Under the pieces are notes generated by a model. It saw nothing but the letters and a program-made list of their open reading frames with translations, made no database searches and was not told the DNA's origin. Shown one piece after another: positions 7,893 through 14,598 of a stretch of 17,914 bases of DNA (positions within the stretch are counted from its first letter, which is position 1; the number at the start of each line of letters is the position of its first letter). The position numbers and the translations under genes are program-made. The DNA comes from an uncultured Sutterella sp. GTDB lineage: Bacteria; Pseudomonadota; Gammaproteobacteria; Burkholderiales; Burkholderiaceae_F. Where the stretch lies: contig UQUS01000033.1 in assembly GCA_900544335.1 (NCBI GenBank), positions 1-17,914 of the forward strand, in the 5' to 3' direction.

Positions 7893-7920
7893 TTGACCTA
7901 TTGCGGATTTCCATTAAAAT
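7893..7920 (+). promoter_or_regulatory. Sigma70 promoter for tRNA-Leu copy 2
   Basis: TTGACC (7893-7898), 16-nt spacer, TAAAAT (7915-7920); both boxes are 5/6. Predicted start near 7927, about 55 nt before the tRNA. This gives copy 2 its own transcription, unlike copy 1. Confidence 0.75.
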
Positions 7921-7932
7921 GCCCAACCTCGC

Positions 7933-7972
7933 CGAATGTTCGAGAAGGTCGAAAAATCCTTATCGAACTTCG
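7933..7972 (+). repeat. Imperfect inverted repeat in the tRNA-Leu leader
   Basis: CGAATGTTCGAGAAGG (7933-7948) against CCTTATCGAACTTCG (7958-7972): a stem with one bulge and one mismatch, loop of about 9 nt. It would form the 5' leader of the tRNA precursor just before the RNase P site. Confidence 0.5.
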
Positions 7973-7980
7973 GGATCCAA

Positions 7981-8068
7981 TGCGGTCGTGGCGAAATTGG
8001 TAGACGCGCAGCCTTGAGGTGGCTGTGGCGAGAGTCATGAGAGTTCGAGTCTCTCCGACCGCACCAAG
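7981..8068 (+). repeat. 88-bp exact direct repeat with 3096-3183
   Basis: The identity between the two tRNA-Leu(GAG) copies runs from one base before the tRNA to two bases past the CCA, and then stops on both sides. Both copies have the same orientation and start 4885 bp apart. Confidence 0.95.
7982..8066 (+). tRNA. tRNA-Leu (anticodon GAG), copy 2
   Basis: Identical over all 85 nt to the tRNA at 3097-3181, including the encoded CCA. It is a single-gene unit with its own promoter upstream and a terminator downstream, and it separates the divergently placed 994-aa membrane protein gene from the convergent MFS gene. Confidence 0.96.
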
Positions 8069-8112
8069 CCGACTTCCGTTCCGGAAAACTTTCCCTGATT
8101 TTGTCAAACGAA

Positions 8113-8136
8113 TCAAGGCGTTGCCTTGAGTGTTTT
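8113..8136 (+). terminator. Intrinsic terminator of tRNA-Leu copy 2
   Basis: TCAAGGC (8113-8119) and GCCTTGA (8123-8129) around GTT, followed by GTGTTTT. The stem is 7 bp; it lies between the tRNA and the convergent MFS gene, which ends at 8140. Confidence 0.7.
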
Positions 8137-8139
8137 CCC

Positions 8140-9390
8140 TTAAGGCTCGGATTGATCCGACGGGGTTTTGACCGGGGTTCCCGTCGCAGGAGCGCGTTTT
8201 TTCGGACGACCGAAAATCAAAACCGCGGCGACCGGATACAAAAGCGCTCCGGCAATGCCAAGGACGATTTGATTGGTAAGGTACGTAGCCATCACGCCGC
8301 CGAGAATCGGGCCGAGGACGCTGCCTAATTGTTGGGCACAGTAACTGTAACCGAAGACGCGACCTCGGTCGGCCGGATCGGTCGATTGCGTTAAAACGGC
8401 GTTAATGGCCGGGAAGATTCCCGCGAAGGCAATTCCTCCGATAAAACGCCAAATCGTAAATTGGGTCAAATCAAACGGAACGGCCTGAATCCACCCGAAC
8501 GTCGCTCCCAAAACGAGCGACAGGTACAGGACGGGGCGATACCCCCAACTTTGTCCGAGAATGCCCCACAAGGGTGAGGCGAAAATCCCGGAAATTCCAA
8601 CGACGGAAAAGACCAATCCCGAAATAAAGATGATGTGGTCCATCGAGTTTTGGAGTTCGGCAATGTAAAGGGGCAGCACCGGTTGCGTCATCATGACGGT
8701 GAGTTGGACCATGGCAGCGGCAAAGAGCATGCGCTGGATAACGGGGTTTTTAAGCGTCGGATGAATGCGCCACTTACTTTGTACGGACTCGACTTTTGCA
8801 GCAACCGGGGCCTTGGGCGGCTCGTCGATGAAAAAGAAAATCATCGTGGCAATACACGTAAGACCTCCGGCAGCCACGAGAAACGAGGCGCGCATCCCGA
8901 ATAGTTCTGCCATCGCACCGCCGAAGAAGGGGCCGATTACGTGCCCGGCCGTGAGGCCTCCTTGCATCACCCCCAGGCACAGTCCGAGACGGGCGCTCGG
9001 GGCTTTGGCGCTCATAATCGCTAAGGTAGCCGGCCACAGTCCGGAAGAAAACCCCTGAAGAGCCCGCATGCCGAAAAGTTGCATGGGCGTCTGAACAAAC
9101 GCTCCGAGAAAGTACGAGACGGCCAGACACACGGCCGCTCGCATGGCCATGAGTTTTCGGGATTTCCGATCGGCCATCGCTCCCCAAATCGGGGCCATCA
9201 GACCGGAAATCAAGAACGTAATGGAAAAAATCAGTCCGCTCCACCAGTTCACTTCGGCGACATCGACCCCCAAGTCCTGAATCAGATACATCGGCAGGAA
9301 CGGGATGAGCATCGTGTAGCCCGAGGACATGAGCACCGAACTTAACGTCAGGATGCCGAGCGTTACTTTCCAATTGTTTTTCAAGTCCAT
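8140..9390 (-). CDS. Major facilitator superfamily exporter (DHA1 / multidrug type)
   Basis: A 416-aa inner-membrane transporter with about 12 membrane helices in two halves. The loop between helices 2 and 3 carries motif A, GAMADRKSRKLMAMR (DRKSRK core), and helix 5 has the glycine-rich antiporter motif C region GGLTAGHVIGPFFGG, typical of proton-driven efflux. The second half repeats the pattern with SPLWGILGQSWGYRPVL. The tail is a short charged sequence rich in Lys, Pro and Thr. I chose ATG at 9390 (MDLKNNWKV): the frame is open to a GTG at 9423, but that codon sits inside an inverted repeat and the candidate promoter. No strong Shine-Dalgarno is visible for either. Substrate cannot be deduced; the best fit is drugs or small metabolites. 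It lies downstream of the M20 unit on the same strand, separated by structured DNA. Confidence 0.88.
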   Translation of the reverse strand: MDLKNNWKVTLGILTLSSVLMSSGYTMLIPFLPMYLIQDLGVDVAEVNWWSGLIFSITFLISGLMAPIWGAMADRKSRKLMAMRAAVCLAVSYFLGAFVQTPMQLFGMRALQGFSSGLWPATLAIMSAKAPSARLGLCLGVMQGGLTAGHVIGPFFGGAMAELFGMRASFLVAAGGLTCIATMIFFFIDEPPKAPVAAKVESVQSKWRIHPTLKNPVIQRMLFAAAMVQLTVMMTQPVLPLYIAELQNSMDHIIFISGLVFSVVGISGIFASPLWGILGQSWGYRPVLYLSLVLGATFGWIQAVPFDLTQFTIWRFIGGIAFAGIFPAINAVLTQSTDPADRGRVFGYSYCAQQLGSVLGPILGGVMATYLTNQIVLGIAGALLYPVAAVLIFGRPKKRAPATGTPVKTPSDQSEP

Positions 9391-9411
9391 GTTTCGGAGC
9401 GACTCGGTTAG

Positions 9412-9445
9412 AAAAAAATACACGGAATTTTCCGTGTGTTTTCAA
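9412..9445 (-). promoter_or_regulatory. Candidate promoter with embedded inverted repeat before the MFS gene (or terminator)
   Basis: On the minus strand TTGAAA (9445-9440), 17-nt spacer and TGTATT (9422-9417) make a reasonable sigma70 promoter with a start about 20 nt before the MFS ATG. The spacer and -10 hold ACACGGAA-N2-TTCCGTGT (plus 9420-9437), two 8-bp arms, the size of a dimeric repressor operator. The same arms followed by seven U on the minus strand (from the A run 9412-9418) also fit an intrinsic terminator for the M20 unit. Both roles may hold. Confidence 0.5.
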
Positions 9446-9517
9446 GAAAGACTTATCTAAATTTTAAAGGAAAGATGCGAAAAAATCTTGCGAAAAATGC
9501 ACCCCGCGAAACTTTCA

Positions 9518-9556
9518 CGGCAAGGCCCGACACGCATCGGTGTCAGAGCCTTGCCG
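9518..9556 (-). repeat. Long imperfect hairpin downstream of the lid-domain gene
   Basis: CGGCAAGGCCCGACAC (9518-9533) faces GTGTCAGAGCCTTGCCG (9540-9556): about 15-16 pairs with one bulge around a 6-nt loop. No T run follows on either strand, so it is more likely an mRNA 3'-protecting structure or a REP-like unit than a terminator. Confidence 0.65.
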
Positions 9557-9562
9557 CAAGGT

Positions 9563-9589
9563 AATCCGATACGAATCAATTATCGGATT
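9563..9589 (-). repeat. 8-bp inverted repeat spanning the stop codon of the lid-domain gene
   Basis: AATCCGAT (9563-9570) and ATCGGATT (9582-9589) with an 11-nt loop. The stop codon (9580-9582) lies at the loop edge. It is the first of three consecutive hairpins after this gene. Confidence 0.5.
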
Positions 9590-9981
9590 TGGAACGTGAT
9601 ATCGGCCGGAAAGCCTTTGACCAGGTCACCGGCTTTAACACCGCGGAACGCATTTTCAGCATCCGCACCGGCCTTGACGGCCTTGGTGACAAGTTCCTTG
9701 GTTTTCGCTTTGCTCATCGAGCACTTGGCCGTGTCAACGACAAAATGCGCATCGGCTGCGATGGCATTGACGGAGGCACCGCCGCGAAAATCGCTCACAT
9801 CCGCGCACGGCAGGAGTTTTTCGAGCGCCAAGACGGCACGCGCTCCGGCGTGGACGGCATTGGTGTTCCCGTACGAACCGTTCGAGTGACCTCCGGGTCC
9901 TGTGATGGCGACTTCATAGACGGTTGCCGATGCCACGGAGGCCGCAAGACCGAGAGCCAGAGTTAAAAGGACTTTTTTCAT
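9580..9981 (-). CDS. Exported free-standing M20 peptidase lid (dimerisation) domain protein
   Basis: A 133-aa protein with a Sec signal (MKKVLLTLALGLAASVASA, cleavage after ASA at 19). The mature ~114 residues match only the lid/dimerisation domain of M20 metallopeptidases: VYEVAITGPGGHSNGSYGN with the GGHS histidine at 32, NAVHAGARAVLALEKL helix, then GGASVNAIAADAHFVVD (67-83). No metal-binding catalytic domain is present. Two cysteines (59, 87) could form a disulfide. The frame is open to an ATG at 9993 (MEIR...) that overlaps the upstream stop as TAATG; I prefer the ATG at 9981 because GGAG lies 6 nt before it and the signal peptide then begins MKK. The gene directly follows a complete M20 peptidase, so the pair is surely co-transcribed and both are exported. 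Function in trans is my inference. Confidence 0.8.
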   Translation of the reverse strand: MKKVLLTLALGLAASVASATVYEVAITGPGGHSNGSYGNTNAVHAGARAVLALEKLLPCADVSDFRGGASVNAIAADAHFVVDTAKCSMSKAKTKELVTKAVKAGADAENAFRGVKAGDLVKGFPADITFQIR

Positions 9982-9992
9982 ACGTATCTCCA

Positions 9993-11687
9993 TTAGTACA
10001 TGTCTTCAGTGGTTCTCGGACCGATCGGACCCATCAGGGGATCGACCTTCTTGCCGGCGGACGTGTTGTAGCCCGAGGCCATCAAGCCCATGAGAATCAT
10101 GCGGTAGACACGTTTTCCTTCATCAACGCCGTTACCCGGGATACCCCATTCGTACCAAGCATGGCCGCCGCCACCGCCGGCATTGGTACCGACGTTGATG
10201 TTGACGGTCGGAACGCCGACAGCCGCCGGAACGTTGTCATTTAAGGAAACGGCCCTCGTATCGAGTTCTTTGCGTTCGTCAATGCCGACGACCTTGGCCG
10301 ACTGCCAGTACGCCTGCATCACGCCGTCGTTGTAGTGCTTACGCTGGTGAGCCGGACGGTCACCGAACCACACCAGTTCCATCTTCACGGCCTTGGCGTT
10401 ATCGCCCTTGACCTTAAATAGGGCGTTTTCTTCTTCTAAAGCCTTCTTAAACGTCGGCTCGATCTTGGCGCGCATGGCACTTAAGGGTTCCTGCGTCGGG
10501 CTACGCATGTCGACCATCAACGTGCAAGCCTGACTTCTCTGACCGGTCTTGGCTTTCGTGCAGTTGCCGACACCGACCGTGTAGGTGGTTCTTTCGGCGG
10601 TCTTATCTAAGTCGTACGGGCTCTTGAGATTGGAAATCATCTCAATGGCGCGGGACATGGCGCGAAGGGCCGAGGGCTGTTTGGCGCCGACCTTGACGCC
10701 TTCCGGTTCGGTGTACTTAATTTCGAAACGGTAGGAACCCAAGTAGTTGACGGTGCCGGACTTGGGCGATGTGCTGTCGGCGCCGACGTTGGCCACGAAG
10801 TTAAGCGCGTTGTTACCCTTGCCGGTATCCTGGTTGTAGCCGTAAAGTTGCTTCATACCGCACAGGTTGCCTTTACCTTCTTCACCGGTGGTGGCGCAGA
10901 CCCAAATGTCATAAACGGGCTTGACGCCGTATTTATTCATCAGGTACGCCATCTGCATCACGGAAGCCGTGTTAATCATCGCATCGTTATAGCCAGGGAC
11001 ATACAGACGATAGGCGTCTTTTTTCTGGGCTTCTTCGTAGTTCTGATAGCGCTTGTAGGCCTTGTGATAGTTCTCGTCTTCGATAATCTTGCCGTTCTTG
11101 TCAAAATGCAGTTCCTCGGCAATCGAAGCGAGCTCATCGCGCGTTTTCACAAGGGGCTGCTTCACGGGCTGCAATTTCACCGGCTCGTAAGGAGTGGCTT
11201 CCGGGGGAAGAACCGGGGGATTGACCGTATCGATATGACCTTCAAGGAGAACTTTGGGGAATTGGCCCTTGTACGATTGGGCGTCCTTTTGCTTGGAATA
11301 GGTGCCGGCAATACGCACACAGGCGTTATAAACCGGAAGACCGTCGACAAGCTGAATGCCGGCACCGGGCAGGTACCCGTCAAGGCGTGTCAAGACCTGC
11401 TCGGGAGTAAAGCCCCATTCCTGCGTAAAGCGGCGCATGATTTCCTTTTGACGACGCATTTCCGAACGAGAAGGGGATGCAATACGGACGATTTCCATCT
11501 GTGTGTTAAATCGCCATTTTTGACCTTCCGGGCTCACGGCCTCGGCAAGGATTTTTTGCATAAGGGGGTCTTGATTAATGGCATCTGCCGCGGCTGCAGC
11601 CTGCGGTGAGACGGTGGGAACGGCGGCGATCGATGCCGTGCTCAGGAGCACGAGAGTCGCGAGTGCCGTTAGTTTTCTCAGTTTCAT
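9993..11687 (-). CDS. Exported M20-family metallopeptidase
   Basis: A 564-aa zinc peptidase/amidohydrolase with a Sec signal (MKLRKLTALATLVLLSTASIA, likely cleavage near 21-22). The M20 ligands appear in order: H151 and D153 in LLEGHIDTV, D235 in VPGYNDAM (bridging Asp), E269-E270 in ATTGEEGKG (general base and ligand), D304 in VGADS and H509 in GGGGGHAWYEW. Between the first and second ligands lies a charged insertion (about 160-228) absent from ordinary members. The internal lid (about 311-430) has GTVNYLGSYRFEIKYTEPEG where other M20 proteins read a GPGGHS-like motif, so its lid histidine is not evident; the next gene encodes a lid domain that has it. GGAGG lies 7 nt before ATG. Likely periplasmic; substrate, peptide or acyl-amino acid, unknown. 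Confidence 0.88.
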   Translation of the reverse strand: MKLRKLTALATLVLLSTASIAAVPTVSPQAAAAADAINQDPLMQKILAEAVSPEGQKWRFNTQMEIVRIASPSRSEMRRQKEIMRRFTQEWGFTPEQVLTRLDGYLPGAGIQLVDGLPVYNACVRIAGTYSKQKDAQSYKGQFPKVLLEGHIDTVNPPVLPPEATPYEPVKLQPVKQPLVKTRDELASIAEELHFDKNGKIIEDENYHKAYKRYQNYEEAQKKDAYRLYVPGYNDAMINTASVMQMAYLMNKYGVKPVYDIWVCATTGEEGKGNLCGMKQLYGYNQDTGKGNNALNFVANVGADSTSPKSGTVNYLGSYRFEIKYTEPEGVKVGAKQPSALRAMSRAIEMISNLKSPYDLDKTAERTTYTVGVGNCTKAKTGQRSQACTLMVDMRSPTQEPLSAMRAKIEPTFKKALEEENALFKVKGDNAKAVKMELVWFGDRPAHQRKHYNDGVMQAYWQSAKVVGIDERKELDTRAVSLNDNVPAAVGVPTVNINVGTNAGGGGGHAWYEWGIPGNGVDEGKRVYRMILMGLMASGYNTSAGKKVDPLMGPIGPRTTEDMY

Positions 11688-11705
11688 ACGGGCCTCCAGA
11701 TTTTG

Positions 11706-11732
11706 AAAAAATCACGGACATTTTGGTGTCCG
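11706..11732 (-). promoter_or_regulatory. 5' leader hairpin of the M20 unit
   Basis: CGGACA (11715-11720) and TGTCCG (11727-11732) form a 6-bp stem with a 6-nt loop; on the minus strand TGATTTTTT follows (A run 11706-11711). It lies between the candidate promoter and the start codon. Being next to the predicted transcription start it is more likely a 5' stabilising hairpin than an attenuator. Confidence 0.4.
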
Positions 11733-11742
11733 CTTCTTGACG

Positions 11743-11771
11743 ATACTGCTAAAGGAAAAATTCTTTGTCAA
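11743..11771 (-). promoter_or_regulatory. Candidate promoter of the M20 unit
   Basis: On the minus strand a consensus -35 TTGACA (11771-11766), 17-nt spacer, and a poor -10 CAGTAT (11748-11743). The -35 and spacing support it; the -10 is only 3/6. Confidence 0.5.
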
Positions 11772-11858
11772 GTGCGATGCAAAAAGTGCATAGAATCGAT
11801 ACGATTAGTAGATTCAAGCCGGTTTGAGAAAAACCGTTCAGGGTTCCGCACCCGCTTG

Positions 11859-11864
11859 TAAAAT
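11859..11864 (+). promoter_or_regulatory. Candidate -10 box for the small secreted protein gene
   Basis: TAAAAT (5/6) lies 24 bp before the ATG at 11889. The matching -35 region (around TTCAGG at 11837-11842) is weak. The gap between divergent genes (11688-11888) holds nothing else I can identify. Confidence 0.3.
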
Positions 11865-11888
11865 GGGGAACCGTCACTAGGACCAGTT

Positions 11889-12515
11889 ATGAAGAAACTC
11901 ACTTTGACTCTTGCTTTCCTTGTCAGTGCCGGCTCTTGCCTCGCGTTTACGCCGGATTTGTCGGAAATCGAATCGGCCTGGATTGCGCAAAAGTATCCGA
12001 CCGGATCGATACAAACGCCCAATCAAGCGCGCAAGGCTCTGGCCGATTGCGAAAAAATCCGTGCCTATTCGCAAAAGTTAAGCGACTACTCGCGCAATCG
12101 GTGCAACGAGACATTCTTCGTCAATCGCTGCATCGATCAGGTGAGACAAGCGCGCCAAAAATCGGAGCGCCACTTGCTTGAGATTGAAGTTCCGGCGAAA
12201 AAGGTTCTTCGTGCCGAGCAAATCCGAGAGGAAAAGGCGCGTCAGGCCTCGCGCGATGCACGCAAAGCGCAGGGGCCGAAAGACCCGTTTGTCGGATCTA
12301 CAAAGCCTAAATCCGGTCAGCCCGATCAGTCGTTTTCCGCGCGAGCCAAAAAACGAGCCGACCAAACTCAGGAGCGTCAGGGGGCTTTAACTGAAAAAGC
12401 ACGTGCCGAACGTGACAATGAACTTGCAACCCAAAAGCGTCTTGAGGCGCACGCCAAGCGCATTGCCGAGCGCGAAGCTGCCTTGAAAAAGCGGGCGCAA
12501 AAAAAGGCGCAATAG
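11889..12515 (+). CDS. Secreted, highly charged Cys-containing protein of unknown function
   Basis: A 208-aa protein with a Sec signal (MKKLTLTLAFLVSAGSCLA); the Cys at 17 is not in a proper lipobox, so export by signal peptidase I is likelier. Residues 42-110 resemble a small conserved betaproteobacterial type of exported protein in which Cys residues flank an FFVNRC segment (C54, C72, C81 here, in ADCEKI and RNRCNETFFVNRCID). From about 110 on the chain is rich in Lys, Arg, Ala, Glu and Gln with many RAEQIREEKARQ-like stretches, probably extended helix or coiled coil broken by a Pro/Gly-rich patch at 128-146. AGGA (11879-11882) lies 6 nt before ATG. The YoaA-type helicase gene begins 33 bp downstream, so they may be co-transcribed. 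I do not know its role; periplasmic structure or envelope binding is possible. Confidence 0.8.
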   Translation: MKKLTLTLAFLVSAGSCLAFTPDLSEIESAWIAQKYPTGSIQTPNQARKALADCEKIRAYSQKLSDYSRNRCNETFFVNRCIDQVRQARQKSERHLLEIEVPAKKVLRAEQIREEKARQASRDARKAQGPKDPFVGSTKPKSGQPDQSFSARAKKRADQTQERQGALTEKARAERDNELATQKRLEAHAKRIAEREAALKKRAQKKAQ

Positions 12516-12548
12516 CCTCTCGTTAAGACAGAATCGGGGTTCGGACCT

Positions 12549-14591
12549 ATGACGGAGCCAACGGAAGAAAGCGATTTTGTTCGCGAAATCGGGATGTGTT
12601 TTTCCCCGGGCGGACGCTTAGCGCGCAATTGCCCGGGGTTTGTTAGTCGCCCCAGTCAGATTGCTTTTGCCAAGATTGTGGCCCGAGCCTTGGAAAATCG
12701 CGAAACTGCCGTTCTTGAGGCAGGCACGGGCACCGGTAAAACCTTTGCCTATTTAGCTCCCGTGTTGCTTTCCGGCAGGAAAGCCATCGTCAGTACCGCC
12801 GGCAAGACCTTGCAGGAGCAACTCTTTAATAAAGATTTTCCGGCTCTGGAAGCGGCCTTGGGTGTCCATGTCACAGTCAAACTGTTAAAGGGGCGATCGA
12901 ACTACATTTGCCTCAGGCGCCTTAAAAATGTCAGGCAAATGGGACTACCGACAAAAGAAGCCTATGAGGATTTAAGGATCATCGAACGCTTTGCAGCCGT
13001 CGATTTGACCGGGGACCGGGCCGGCGTCGAGGGAGTGGCTGAAGATTCCGTGATTTGGCCGTATGTGACGAGCAGTCGGGAAAACTGTTCGGCGAAAAAA
13101 TGCCCTCATGCGGCCGAGTGTTTTGTCAATAAAGCGAGGCAGGAGGCGCGCGAGGCGCAAGTGGTCGTCGTCAATCACCATTTGTTTCTGTCGGCCGCCT
13201 CCGTTCGGGAAGCCTCCGACAGTCGCATGCTTCCCGATGCCGACATCGTAATCTTTGATGAGGCACATAAGCTTGCGGATATCGGCTCGCACTTTTTCGG
13301 AGAAGAATTATCCACGTCGGCCGTCTTCGATCAACTAAAAGACGTGCGACGCATCACGATGAGTCGGCATCGCCATGCTCTCGGCAAGGATCAGTCATGG
13401 GAGGACCTGTATGCAGCCGCACGCGATGCGCTGCAGGATTTTGTCCTTAAACTCGATGAACTCGGCATCTGCGAGAGCGATTCGAAAAATATTGCTTCCG
13501 TCAAGGACATTGAAAGTGCGGTGCCGTTACTGACCGAAGCGTATCGAGCCGTTGAGACGCTAACGGCGCATCTTGAGCCTTTGGCACAAGAAGATGACGA
13601 TTTGAACGCTCCTTACGGAGTTTTAACAGAAGCCCTCGATCTAATGCACCATTGGGAAAAGGCCCTGCAATCGCCGGAAAACCTTGTGCGCAATGAATCA
13701 GGAAAGCCTTACGTACGCTGGATTTCCCGTGTCGGACGCGATGTGCGGCTGTGTCAAACGCCCCTTTCTTTTGCTCAGGACTTTGCCGCGATGATGGCTC
13801 AAAGCCCGAATACGGCTTGGGTGTTTACGTCGGCAACCTTGGCAACGGGAAAGTCCGACTTCTCGCATTTTTTAAAAGAACTCGGCTTGGTCGGCGTCTT
13901 TTCTCAAGCCTGGGAAAGCCCGTTTGATTTTCCCAATCAAGCGCTTTTGTATATTCCGCGGGATATGCCTTCGCCCGCGATATGCGATAAGTCGCTTTTT
14001 ATCGAACATTTGGTCGATGAGTCTTGGCCTGTCATTGATTTGCTGCAGGGGCGAACGCTTTTTTTATGCACGAGTCGTCAGGCTATGCGACTAGCCGCCG
14101 AGCGACTGAGGGACCGCATTCAGGATAACAAGCGCCCCTACACCGTGTATGTGCAAAACGAAGACTCGCGGCATAACCTTTTGATGCGATTTCGAGATAA
14201 TCCGCAATCCGTGTTGGTCGCGACGATGGGGTTTTGGGAAGGGATTGATATTAAGGGCGAGGGCTTAAGCCTCGTGATTATCGACAAACTTCCGTTTGCT
14301 CCCAAAGACGACCCGGTTCTCGAGGCCCGGTGTCAGTGGATTAACGCCGAGGGCGGCAATGCGTTTTTCTCGCATCAGATTCCGCTTGCGGCCATTTCGC
14401 TCAAGCAAGGGGTCGGCCGCCTGATTCGCAGTGAAACCGATCGCGGCATCTTGATTGTGGGCGATGTTCGCCTGATTCCGGGGCGTTCTTCGTACGCCTC
14501 GCAATTTATGGCGAGTCTGCCCGATTTCGTGCGCACGCGCGAAATCAGCCGGGTCCTGGATTTTTGGCAACACCCGGACGATTGGCTTTAA
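12549..14591 (+). CDS. yoaA: ATP-dependent DNA helicase of the YoaA/DinG (XPD-like, iron-sulfur) family
   Basis: A 680-aa superfamily 2 5'-to-3' helicase. Motifs in order: Q-like RPSQ (34-37), Walker A EAGTGTGKT (57-65), motif Ia STAGKTLQEQL, the four iron-sulfur cysteines C121 (SNYICLRR), C180, C185 and C191 (NCSAKKCPHAAEC), VVVNHHLFL, DEAH (237-240), then FTSATL, FWEGIDIKGEGLSLVIIDKLPF and the arginine-finger motif QGVGRLIR (about 619-626). It tracks E. coli YoaA more closely than DinG (KGRSNY, WPxVTS, NHHLFL). YoaA is linked to replication repair with the polymerase chi subunit. ATG 12549 has only a weak GG-rich ribosome site; the in-frame ATG at 12594 is an alternative. It ends 7 bp before the convergent pdxR-like gene, with no terminator in between. 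Confidence 0.93.
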   Translation: MTEPTEESDFVREIGMCFSPGGRLARNCPGFVSRPSQIAFAKIVARALENRETAVLEAGTGTGKTFAYLAPVLLSGRKAIVSTAGKTLQEQLFNKDFPALEAALGVHVTVKLLKGRSNYICLRRLKNVRQMGLPTKEAYEDLRIIERFAAVDLTGDRAGVEGVAEDSVIWPYVTSSRENCSAKKCPHAAECFVNKARQEAREAQVVVVNHHLFLSAASVREASDSRMLPDADIVIFDEAHKLADIGSHFFGEELSTSAVFDQLKDVRRITMSRHRHALGKDQSWEDLYAAARDALQDFVLKLDELGICESDSKNIASVKDIESAVPLLTEAYRAVETLTAHLEPLAQEDDDLNAPYGVLTEALDLMHHWEKALQSPENLVRNESGKPYVRWISRVGRDVRLCQTPLSFAQDFAAMMAQSPNTAWVFTSATLATGKSDFSHFLKELGLVGVFSQAWESPFDFPNQALLYIPRDMPSPAICDKSLFIEHLVDESWPVIDLLQGRTLFLCTSRQAMRLAAERLRDRIQDNKRPYTVYVQNEDSRHNLLMRFRDNPQSVLVATMGFWEGIDIKGEGLSLVIIDKLPFAPKDDPVLEARCQWINAEGGNAFFSHQIPLAAISLKQGVGRLIRSETDRGILIVGDVRLIPGRSSYASQFMASLPDFVRTREISRVLDFWQHPDDWL

Positions 14592-14598
14592 GATCCCG

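Noticed and set aside
9391..9423. Upstream GTG start for the MFS gene (11 extra codons)
   Set aside because: The codon lies within the inverted repeat and candidate -10 box; the ATG at 9390 gives a normal MFS N-terminus.
9982..9993. ATG at 9993 as start of the lid-domain gene
   Set aside because: It would overlap the upstream stop, but the well-spaced GGAG serves the ATG at 9981, which also gives a standard MKK signal peptide.
10848..11609. A 253-codon plus-strand frame opposite the M20 peptidase
   Set aside because: The minus strand encodes all M20 ligands in order with signal peptide and strong ribosome site; the opposite frame has no recognisable motif.
11889..11945. Lipoprotein signal in the small secreted protein (Cys17)
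   Set aside because: The residues before Cys17 are SAGS, lacking the Leu/Val at -3 of a lipobox.
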